From: Thermoproteota archaeon | Lineage (GTDB): Archaea; Korarchaeota; Korarchaeia; B14-G2 | Length of the DNA stretch: 9,489 nucleotides | Reading direction: 5' to 3' | Assembly: GCA_003661385.1 (NCBI GenBank) | Contig: QMWA01000055.1 | Coordinates: forward strand, 1 to 9,489 | In this document: positions 1-5,789 of the stretch, piece after piece | How positions within the stretch are numbered: position 1 is the stretch's first letter | Layout of the letters: each line of letters opens with the position of its first letter | Notes under the pieces: generated by a model | Database searches by the model: none | What the model was told of the DNA's origin: nothing | What the model saw: only the letters and a program-made list of their open reading frames with translations | Position numbers and translations under genes: made by a program

Positions 1-703
1 GCCCCCTGTACCTCTCTATGCTAGGCCTCTCAGCGGCACACATTCTAGTACCTGGGAGAGGTGTGAGCGCAAAGAGCCCCACCCTACAGCCCATCGACAC
101 AAGCACTGTAGCAGTGCTTGTAAGCTCGAGGTCGCTTTCCCCTAAGCCAGCTATCAGATGGCATGAGACATGCCCCCTACCAAACACACTGAGAGCTTCT
201 CGGATAGTTCTCCAAACACCGCTCCAGGTTAAGCCCCTCTTGACTCTCATGAAGACCTTGGGTGAAGCAGCGTCAAGCCCTATGCCCACCCTCTCAGCAC
301 CAGCGTCTTTGAGCCTCTGCAGCACCCTTCTCGAGACCGACGTGATCGCCACGGAGACTGGCTTGCCAGCCTCCTTTAAAGCCACCAGAAGGCGAGCTAG
401 GCTTCTCGTATAGCCTGGGTAGGGGACTGTTTGGATACATACCCTGAGCACACTGCTCTTCTTCAGAGCCTGCCTGACCTCATCTACAGGGTACTCTGGC
501 CAGATCACCCTGGACAGCATGTCTGGCCTGGATGAGCTGCTCTTAGCTTGAGAACAGAACGCGCAGTCATAGATGCACCTCCCTCTGGACAGCATGAGGT
601 ATGCTGTAGTAGGTGGGGCAAGAGAGCTTACTCTAGCTAGCCTCAGTACTCCAGCTGTCCCTATCGAGACCCTGACCTCAGCAAGCTCTCTAGCAGCAGA
701 GAT
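1..703 (-). CDS. Biotin-synthase-related radical SAM protein (COG2516-like), C-terminus cut by window edge
   Basis: About 234 codons are visible; the 3' end lies beyond the left edge. The protein has the radical SAM [4Fe-4S] motif as C-x3-C-x2-C (CIYDCAFC; cysteine codons at 577-575, 565-563 and 556-554), which binds the cluster that cleaves SAM to a 5'-deoxyadenosyl radical. Before it is a strand-like segment (PTTAYLML) and after it a Ser-rich stretch ending DMLSRVIWP, a pattern I associate with archaeal biotin-synthase-related radical SAM proteins. Downstream are GIGLDAASP, the HLIAGLGES turn and LTPLPGTRM, all typical of the BioB/LipA-like barrel. Some archaeal relatives of BioB act in lipoate synthesis (LipS1/LipS2), but the substrate here cannot be read from sequence. 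The start is unresolved: from the in-frame TGA upstream to the Cys motif the only ATG/GTG/TTG is ATG 595, which would remove the first barrel strand. The listed start is an ATC codon at 703, seven bases after GGAGGTGA (718-711); this is inference. The 5' end overlaps the dcd 3' end, suggesting co-transcription. Confidence 0.8.
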   Translation of the reverse strand, partial: MSAARELAEVRVSIGTAGVLRLARVSSLAPPTTAYLMLSRGRCIYDCAFCSQAKSSSSRPDMLSRVIWPEYPVDEVRQALKKSSVLRVCIQTVPYPGYTRSLARLLVALKEAGKPVSVAITSVSRRVLQRLKDAGAERVGIGLDAASPKVFMRVKRGLTWSGVWRTIREALSVFGRGHVSCHLIAGLGESDLELTSTATVLVSMGCRVGLFALTPLPGTRMCAAERPSIERYRG

Positions 704-1248
704 GCCTCCCTCACCTCCGAGGCCAGCTTCTTCGGCAGAGTGACTCCCCTCTGCCCCTGGTACTCCCCTGAATACATCCTTTCAACAGAGTTAAGGCACT
801 TCGAGAAGACTACATGAAGAAACCTGATACCCCTATAGACCCTGATAGGGTAAGGCTTCGACCAGAGCACCTCAATCGTGAGCTCACCGCGGAAGCCAGC
901 ATCAACATACGTAGTAGGCGCTATGAAGCCTAGCCTAGCGAAGGTAGATCTGAGGCCACATATCGCCATGAGGTCATTTGGGAGCTCAACGTACTCCTCA
1001 GTATGCAGCAAGACAGACGTGTAGGGTGGGATCTCATACCCGCTCTCTGGGATCTCCTCTATCCTGTAGAAGTCAGCTGGATCGTCTTTCCCGATGTCCA
1101 GCGGCCGCCCCGGATCTCTTGGGACAGCTATCTGAGCACCAATATGCAGATCAACACCGTTCTGCTGTATAGTATCTCTTAGCAGAGGCTTTATGACGAG
1201 CCTGCCTTCACTCAGGTAGCTTCTCAGGTCAAAGTCTGAGAGGATCAA
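661..1248 (-). CDS. dcd: dCTP deaminase (Dcd family)
   Basis: A 195-residue protein of the dCTP deaminase/dUTPase fold, which converts dCTP to dUTP (some archaeal members go on to dUMP) and so supplies dTMP synthesis in the cytoplasm. Visible landmarks are the N-terminal ILSDFDLRSYL, NGVDLHIG near residues 30-37, and LRSTFARLGF followed by VDAGFRGELTIE at about 99-126. Ser101, Arg105 and Glu126 fall where the family places catalytic Ser, Arg and Glu. The segment ending QGQRGVTLPKK (about 164-174) is where crenarchaeal homologues normally stop; 21 further residues (to GSR) are extra and lie mostly over the radical SAM reading frame. I chose TTG 1248 rather than GTG 1275 because homologues begin MIL-x-D and because the TATA box at 1279-1285 puts transcription start near 1256, after the GTG. 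The leader would be under ten bases. Deaminase and dUTPase activities cannot be separated by eye. Confidence 0.9.
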   Translation of the reverse strand: MILSDFDLRSYLSEGRLVIKPLLRDTIQQNGVDLHIGAQIAVPRDPGRPLDIGKDDPADFYRIEEIPESGYEIPPYTSVLLHTEEYVELPNDLMAICGLRSTFARLGFIAPTTYVDAGFRGELTIEVLWSKPYPIRVYRGIRFLHVVFSKCLNSVERMYSGEYQGQRGVTLPKKLASEVREASLLLESLLRSGSR

Positions 1249-1278
1249 GTAGAGCCCCCCATAGCCTAGGTGCACAGC

Positions 1279-1285
1279 TTTAAAA
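1279..1285. promoter_or_regulatory. Shared TATA box between divergent dcd and xpf
   Basis: TTTAAAA reads TTTTAAA on the other strand, so it can serve as a TATA element in both directions. Its centre (1282) is exactly 34 bases from the TTG start of dcd (1248) and 34 bases from the TTG start of xpf (1316). With the usual archaeal TATA-to-start distance of about 26 bases, both transcripts would carry leaders of only about 8 bases. No second TATA-like element is evident in the 67-base gap. Confidence 0.6.
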
Positions 1286-1315
1286 CCTCACCTGCTGGAT
1301 GAAGCTGGTGGCATC

Positions 1316-1996
1316 TTGGAGGCTATAGTAGATAGCAGAGAGCCGCCATGGATTGCTGAGCTCCTGAGAAGGATCTGCAAGGCAGTGGACACCAGGCTGC
1401 TTCCAGTTGGAGACATCATAGTTCACAGAGATAGATGTGGAGTGCTGGTGGAGAGGAAGACTGTGAAAGACTTCTTTGGGTCAGTGTGGAGTGGGAGGCT
1501 CTGGGAGCAGATGGCGAAGCTGGCTTCAGCAGACGAGGTAGCTGGTGTGAGCATTGTTAGGAAGATCCTGCTGGTGGAGGGCTCCTTCACCCAGCAGGCA
1601 TACATGCTCGATGAGCCAAGGAAGAAGCTTGCTAGCATATCTGGAGCGCTCATGGAGTGCCAGTTCAAGTACAGGATTCCAGTGATTCAGGTGGATTCAG
1701 CTGTGATGCTGGAGGAGTTCATCAGGGTGCTGGTTTCCAGAGAGGAGGTCGGTAAGAACGAGGGGGAGCCTGAGGAGAGGTGGTTCAGGCCAATCAGGCC
1801 TACTAAGGTCCCAGAGAGGGACGTGAAGGTCTATGTGCTTTCATCGATACCCTTCGTCGGGAGAAAGCTCGCTACCGAGCTGCTTAAGGAGTTTGGGACG
1901 ATAGCTAGGATAGCTAATGCAAGCAGACACGAGCTCATGAGAGTGCCTGGGATAGGAGAGAAGCTGGCAACAAGGATATATAGGGTGTTCCACTAG
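1316..1996 (+). CDS. xpf: Crenarchaeal XPF structure-specific endonuclease (ERCC4 nuclease plus HhH2)
   Basis: A 226-residue short XPF: a nuclease domain followed by tandem helix-hairpin-helix motifs, without the helicase domain found in euryarchaeal Hef. The ERCC4 active site is intact: Asp6 in VDSRE, Gly32-Asp33, and the ERK-x3-D signature at residues 46-52 (ERKTVKD). The two HhH motifs are around 176-194 (SIPFVGRKLATELL) and 207-222 (MRVPGIGEKLATRIY). Family members cut 3'-flaps and other branched DNA in repair and replication-fork processing, as homodimers. Sulfolobus XPF needs PCNA, bound through a C-terminal PIP box; here the chain ends IYRVFH directly after the second HhH and I see no Q-x2-L-x2-FF motif, so PCNA contact may be absent or different. 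The start is TTG 1316, preceded by GGTGG (1307-1311) and close to the start predicted from the TATA box. It diverges from dcd. Confidence 0.93.
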   Translation: MEAIVDSREPPWIAELLRRICKAVDTRLLPVGDIIVHRDRCGVLVERKTVKDFFGSVWSGRLWEQMAKLASADEVAGVSIVRKILLVEGSFTQQAYMLDEPRKKLASISGALMECQFKYRIPVIQVDSAVMLEEFIRVLVSREEVGKNEGEPEERWFRPIRPTKVPERDVKVYVLSSIPFVGRKLATELLKEFGTIARIANASRHELMRVPGIGEKLATRIYRVFH

Positions 1997-2065
1997 GAGC
2001 TCCGTGCAAGCGAGCAGGCTCAAGGCACATGAGCAGCATGCACAGCCTAGGTTTAAGCTGCGCCG

Positions 2066-2160
2066 CCACGTAGAGGGCAAGAGCAGTATACGTGGAGAGC
2101 GCTCGGCTTCTAGGCAGAAGCACATGGACTCTGCTGCTGAAAGGCGTATCTAAGCCGAGC
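2066..2160. other. Structured intergenic segment with two inverted repeats (possible RNA)
   Basis: Between xpf and the FAD oxidoreductase there is a gap of about 200 bases without a convincing gene. It contains CCACGTA (2066-2072) matched by TACGTGG (2089-2095) around a 16-base loop, and GCTCGGCTT (2101-2109) matched perfectly by AAGCCGAGC (2152-2160). Inside the second arm pair is GCAGA (2114-2118) with TCTGC (2130-2134). A TATA-like TTTAAG lies at 2052-2057, but a start about 26 bases on would fall inside the first hairpin, which argues against a simple independent RNA. There is no tRNA T-loop signature and no C/D box pair. It could be an xpf 3'-end structure, a small RNA, or a protein-binding site. 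Confidence 0.3.
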
Positions 2161-2171
2161 TCACTCCAAGA

Positions 2172-2179
2172 CTTTTAAG
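2172..2179 (+). promoter_or_regulatory. TATA box of the FAD/Fe-S dehydrogenase unit
   Basis: CTTTTAAG is centred near 2175.5, predicting transcription start near 2202. That lies after the GTG at 2196 and before the TTG at 2214, so it helps to decide the start codon of the downstream gene. Confidence 0.5.
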
Positions 2180-2213
2180 TGCACGAGAGCCCCGGGTGGG
2201 CGCTGGGGGTAGC

Positions 2214-3677
2214 TTGAGCTACAACAGAGTTACTCCAGAGGTTATTGAGGAGCTAAAGAGCATAGTTGGGGCTGAGCACGTGTCTGATAAGCCAGCAGTC
2301 CTAGCAGCCTACTTGTCGAGGAGCATAATGGGTATAGAGGCCGTTAAGCCAGATGTCGTCGTCAGGCCAAAGTACGTAGAGGAGGTCAGGAAGGTACTTA
2401 TGCTAGCTAACGAGTACAGGATTCCAGTCACACCCATGGCAGGAGGGCTGTCAGGAGGCTTCGCACTACCTCTGATAAAGCCAGCGGGGATACTGCTCGA
2501 CCTCTCTAGGATGAACAGGATACTGAAGGTTGACCCTGATGCGAGGTACATGGTGGTTGAGCCAGGGGTGAGGAACGGGCCGCTGTGGGCCTACTTCAGG
2601 AAGAACTACCCAGAGTACGCGCCTCCGATCCCAGATGGCGCCCCGCCTGCAGCAACAGTTGTAGGAGACGCCTTGGAGAGGGGGTTCACTATAGTCACGA
2701 ACAAGGCTGGGCCTGCAGCAGACCTGGTACTGGGCTTAGAGGTCGTCTTGCCCACAGGAGAAGTCGTTAGAACTGGCTCGTGGGCTCTACCAGGAGCACA
2801 GCCGTTTTACAAGTGGGGGCTTGGGCCAGACTTCACTGGGATATTCCTTGGCGCCCAGGGGACGATGGGGGTTGTCACAAAGCTTGCAGTCAAGATATTC
2901 CCTCACTCAGAGCACAAGGACATACTGGCTTTCGGCTTTGAGAACCCACAGGACATGATAAAGGCCACTATGATGGTCCTGAAGCAGGAGGTCGGTGTCA
3001 TGGTGCAGGGAGGGAACTGGTGGCTTGTGCCAACCAGGCTAGCTGAAGAAAACCCGAAGCTAGCAGACTACCAGTACTGGGCTAAGCTAGGTGTCCCGCT
3101 GTGGTTCATGAACTTTGAGCTGTGGGGGAGAGACGAGGAGGACCTTGAGTACCAGAGGAGGGTTGTTAGGCGAGAAATGGAGAAGGCTGCTCAGGCAGGG
3201 ATCAAGGTCAGGGAGTGGAAGCTCCACCCAAGGCAGAAGAAGAGCAGGCTAAAGAAGCCGAACAAGATAGCTATACCATACGCAAAGTGGAGAGGAGCCT
3301 TCCTCTTCATAACATGGTACACGCCGTGGATGGAGGCAGGGGACTTCGCTGAGATATGCGTCAAGAAAATGGAGGAATATGGGTTCCCACCTGTCTTCTG
3401 GGTTGCCTCCATAGAGCATGGCAGGGAGGCGATATGCATGCCGATAGTGTGCTATGACCCAACTAGCCCGGATGAAATCGAGAGACTCAGGGAGTTCAAC
3501 AGAGATACAACAGAGATGTTCATTGAGAGAGGCTGGATAAACTACAGGCCAGACCCCTACGTTCACGCTCCACTGATGTACTCTAGGGCAACAGCCTACT
3601 ATAGCATGCTGAAGAAGCTCAAGAAGGTATTCGACCCCAATGGTATAATGCACCCAGGCAGGCTGTGCCTGCCATAG
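2214..3677 (+). CDS. FAD-linked oxidoreductase, VAO/PCMH family (GlcD / 4-cresol dehydrogenase-like)
   Basis: A 487-residue flavoprotein. Residues from about 46 to 230 form a PCMH-type FAD-binding domain: VVVRPKYVEEVRKVL, the Gly-rich MAGGLSGG (75-82), and TGIFLGAQGTMGVVTKL, where flavin pyrophosphate-binding loops of this family occur. The C-terminal half ends INYRPDPYVH and FDPNGIMHPGR (473-483). The Tyr-Arg pair at 444-445 and the closing FDPNGI-x2-PGR resemble vanillyl-alcohol oxidase and 4-cresol dehydrogenase as much as glycolate oxidase GlcD. The family oxidises hydroxy acids or phenolic/benzylic alcohols; the substrate here is unknown, and I could not identify a covalent-FAD residue. 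The next gene, 10 bases downstream, encodes an Fe-S protein likely to accept its electrons, so a dehydrogenase is more likely than an O2-using oxidase. I prefer TTG 2214 (GGGGGT just upstream, after the predicted transcript start); GTG 2196 would add six residues (MGAGGS). Confidence 0.85.
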   Translation: MSYNRVTPEVIEELKSIVGAEHVSDKPAVLAAYLSRSIMGIEAVKPDVVVRPKYVEEVRKVLMLANEYRIPVTPMAGGLSGGFALPLIKPAGILLDLSRMNRILKVDPDARYMVVEPGVRNGPLWAYFRKNYPEYAPPIPDGAPPAATVVGDALERGFTIVTNKAGPAADLVLGLEVVLPTGEVVRTGSWALPGAQPFYKWGLGPDFTGIFLGAQGTMGVVTKLAVKIFPHSEHKDILAFGFENPQDMIKATMMVLKQEVGVMVQGGNWWLVPTRLAEENPKLADYQYWAKLGVPLWFMNFELWGRDEEDLEYQRRVVRREMEKAAQAGIKVREWKLHPRQKKSRLKKPNKIAIPYAKWRGAFLFITWYTPWMEAGDFAEICVKKMEEYGFPPVFWVASIEHGREAICMPIVCYDPTSPDEIERLREFNRDTTEMFIERGWINYRPDPYVHAPLMYSRATAYYSMLKKLKKVFDPNGIMHPGRLCLP

Positions 3678-3687
3678 AGGTGGGAGT

Positions 3688-4920
3688 ATGGAGGTCGAAA
3701 AGTACAAGAAGGAGATCTACAAGTGCATCCACTGTAAGACGTGTAGATTCGCTTACTCTGATGAGCCTGACAAGGCGGGCTATGGAGACTACACTGGGAT
3801 AATCCACGGGTGCTTAGCTGGAACCTACAACCTGGATTGGGAGGCGTACTATAACTCTGGCAAGATGTGGATACTAAGGGGGATACTGGAGGGAGATGTC
3901 CCTATCACAGGGGATCTGATAGACATATTCTATATGTGCACGGAGTGTGGGAACTGCCAGCTTCAGTGCGAGAACGAGATACCGACGGTAGAGATCTTTG
4001 AGACCTTTAGAGCAGACCTGGTCAGGTCTGGGGTGGAGATACACCCGAAGCACAAGAGGTTCACGGAGTTCGCCATTAAGCTGAACAACCCGTATGGAGA
4101 GCCTCATGAGAAGAGGACAGAGTGGTTTGATGGCGAGAAGAACAGGAGGAGCGAGCTAGCATACTTCGTAGGGTGCACGTCATCTTACAGGCTGCCACAC
4201 GTAGCTAAGGCTGTAGCGAAGCTTCTGAATACAGCTGGACTGGAGTTCCTGGTGTCGACAGAGGAAGTCTGCTGTGGCTCACCTCTGCTCAGGGTTGGGC
4301 AGAGAGAGGTGGCACTCAGCCTGGCTAAGAGGAATGTCGAGAACTTCAAGGCAGCTGGAGTGAAGAGGATGCTGTTCTCCTGCGCTGGATGCTACAGGAC
4401 GTTCACAGTAGATTACCCGAAGCTCTTAGGCAATCAGCCATTTGAGACAGTGAGTGTGATGGAGATGATAAAGGAGCTGATGGATAAGGGTGTGATCAAG
4501 CCTGTGAAGAGCATGGACATGACTGTGACATGGCATGATCCATGCCACTTTGGCAGGCACATCTACCTCTGGAAGAAGGGGTCTGGGTTAAGCAAAGGTG
4601 AGCTCAGGGACTTCGCGAAGAAGTGGTTTGACATACCTAGGGAGGTGCTTTACAGCATACCAGGGCTCAAAGTCGTTGAGATGTACAGGAACAGGGAGAA
4701 CTCGTGGTGCTGTGGAGCTGGAGGCGGAGTCAAGGCAGCTTACCCTGAAATGGCCCTTTGGGCAGCCTACGAGAGGATAAAGGAGGCTAAGGAGGCTGGA
4801 GCCGAGGCCATAGTGACATCATGTCCATTCTGCCTCAGAAACCTTTCAGATGCAGCAAGGGAGTTCAAGAGTGATGTGAAGATAATAGACCTGACTGAAC
4901 TGGTGCTCCAGACACTCTAA
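3688..4920 (+). CDS. Fe-S oxidoreductase with two CCG domains (HdrD/GlcF-like electron-transfer subunit)
   Basis: A 410-residue protein with an N-terminal ferredoxin-type region and two cysteine-rich CCG domains. Cys84, 87, 90 and 94 (C-x2-C-x2-C-x3-C, followed by ENEIP) bind one [4Fe-4S] cluster. The first cluster site is atypical: Cys13, 16 and 19 are present but the usual fourth C-P is missing, and Cys42 (IIHGCLAG) is the nearest candidate. CCG domain 1 has Cys163, Cys195-Cys196-Gly and Cys232-x2-Cys235; CCG domain 2 has Cys286, Cys341-Cys342-Gly and Cys379-x2-Cys382. Both are complete, as in HdrB/HdrD, where such domains hold non-cubane [4Fe-4S] clusters. The AGGTGGGAG (3678-3686) before the ATG and the 10-base gap make it an operon partner of the preceding flavoprotein, and it probably carries electrons from FAD towards a quinone or a soluble carrier. 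There is no transmembrane segment, so any membrane contact needs another subunit. Confidence 0.88.
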   Translation: MEVEKYKKEIYKCIHCKTCRFAYSDEPDKAGYGDYTGIIHGCLAGTYNLDWEAYYNSGKMWILRGILEGDVPITGDLIDIFYMCTECGNCQLQCENEIPTVEIFETFRADLVRSGVEIHPKHKRFTEFAIKLNNPYGEPHEKRTEWFDGEKNRRSELAYFVGCTSSYRLPHVAKAVAKLLNTAGLEFLVSTEEVCCGSPLLRVGQREVALSLAKRNVENFKAAGVKRMLFSCAGCYRTFTVDYPKLLGNQPFETVSVMEMIKELMDKGVIKPVKSMDMTVTWHDPCHFGRHIYLWKKGSGLSKGELRDFAKKWFDIPREVLYSIPGLKVVEMYRNRENSWCCGAGGGVKAAYPEMALWAAYERIKEAKEAGAEAIVTSCPFCLRNLSDAAREFKSDVKIIDLTELVLQTL

Positions 4921-4942
4921 CCCCCATTTTACTCTCGTGCTG

Positions 4943-5758
4943 ATGCCTGTGCCTGAGCTTGCCGTAAGGCGTGTTGAGCCTGTTGAGCTTTGGTTTGTGA
5001 GGGAAGCTGTCTCGGTTGTCTACTCTACTCTAGCAAAGCTGAGGTTTGACGGGGTAGTTGAGCTCAGGCTATATAGGAGCTGGAGCAGCATGAGCAGAGA
5101 ACTCAGCATAGAGCTCTCCGCGGTTGCATCTAGGCTTGGTGTAAGAGCTTCAGCCATACAGATGCCATTCTCGTCTTGCACATTCCACCACGGCTGGCTT
5201 GATAGGCCATGCATCTCCGCTGCTCAGGACGCGTATGAGGCTAAGAGGAGGGCTGTAGCCCGCGGGGAGCTTGAGCACGAGGTTGGGCACTCTGTCCTCC
5301 ATGGCAAGCTCGAGTACTACCTGATTACGATCCCGAGGCCGCTGCTTGAGCTGGCTGAGGTTATTGGAGAGGAGGCTTCACATGAGCTAGCGCACATACT
5401 TGCGTCTGCTGTGAAGGACTATGAGGTCTCTGAGCTTCTTGCATCGCATGAGATCATTGAGAACCAGGTGGAGATGCTGTTGGAGCATCTCCCTGTATCA
5501 GATGCTGAAGTCGAGGCAGTGCTCAGGAGAGATATCGTTGTGCTTGCGAACTTAGCTAAGCCCTTCTTCTGCGCCTTCCCATTGGCTAGAAAGTCTAGTG
5601 CCCTCAGAGAAGCCATCGAGAGGGAGGCGATGAAGCTGCCTAGGTACGCTGAGAGAGCACTTTACGAGGCTGTTTCAAGAGCTGCTGCAGCAGAGAGCTT
5701 CACTGAGAGGCTCAAAGCAGTCTCAGAGGCGCTGCTTGATGTAGCTACTGAGCGGTAA
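4943..5758 (+). CDS. Putative zinc metallopeptidase-like protein with two HExxH motifs, function unknown
   Basis: A 271-residue protein I do not firmly recognise; it may belong to a crenarchaeal DUF family (DUF5781 comes to mind, unchecked). Counting from ATG 4943, HEVGH at 112-116 is a classical HExxH zinc site, followed by SVLHG. A second HExxH, HELAH, lies at 147-151, followed by ILASAVKDYEVSELL, whose Asp/Glu residues at about 159-161 could supply the third metal ligand of the first site. The rest is mostly helical and rich in Ala, Glu and Arg, with Cys79, Cys90 and Cys210 scattered. No signal peptide or membrane segment is evident, so it should be cytoplasmic. It begins shortly after the CCG gene stop; the pyrimidine-rich CCCCCATTTTACTCTC (4921-4936) between them may act as a weak terminator or as part of a promoter. 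The start is uncertain between GTG 4937, ATG 4943 and GTG 4949; no good ribosome-binding site is seen. Confidence 0.7.
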   Translation: MPVPELAVRRVEPVELWFVREAVSVVYSTLAKLRFDGVVELRLYRSWSSMSRELSIELSAVASRLGVRASAIQMPFSSCTFHHGWLDRPCISAAQDAYEAKRRAVARGELEHEVGHSVLHGKLEYYLITIPRPLLELAEVIGEEASHELAHILASAVKDYEVSELLASHEIIENQVEMLLEHLPVSDAEVEAVLRRDIVVLANLAKPFFCAFPLARKSSALREAIEREAMKLPRYAERALYEAVSRAAAAESFTERLKAVSEALLDVATER

Positions 5759-5760
5759 CA

Positions 5761-5766
5761 ATTTAA
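5761..5766 (+). promoter_or_regulatory. TATA box for the SagB-type nitroreductase
   Basis: ATTTAA, in the context CAATTTAAGC, is centred near 5763.5. A start about 26 bases downstream falls on the ATG at 5790, which predicts a leaderless transcript, consistent with the lack of a ribosome-binding site before that codon. Confidence 0.5.
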
Positions 5767-5789
5767 GCTCGGGTGTAAGCTTAGGCTTG

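Noticed and set aside
18-413. Plus-strand open frame of 131 codons
   Set aside because: It is antisense to the radical SAM gene, whose minus-strand translation carries clear family motifs; this frame has none.
1841-2125. Minus-strand frames of 94 and 62 codons over the xpf 3' end and the following gap
   Set aside because: They run across the conserved HhH coding region and the inverted repeats, with no plausible ribosome-binding site or domain.
2101-2160. Possible tRNA, because a 9-bp stem closes a 60-base segment
   Set aside because: Too short for a tRNA, no GGTTCRA-type T-loop, no anticodon stem-loop and no CCA-adjacent geometry.
3249-3707. Minus-strand open frame of 152 codons opposite the flavoprotein 3' end
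   Set aside because: The sense strand encodes conserved VAO/GlcD C-terminal motifs and the start of the CCG protein; the antisense product has no recognisable pattern.
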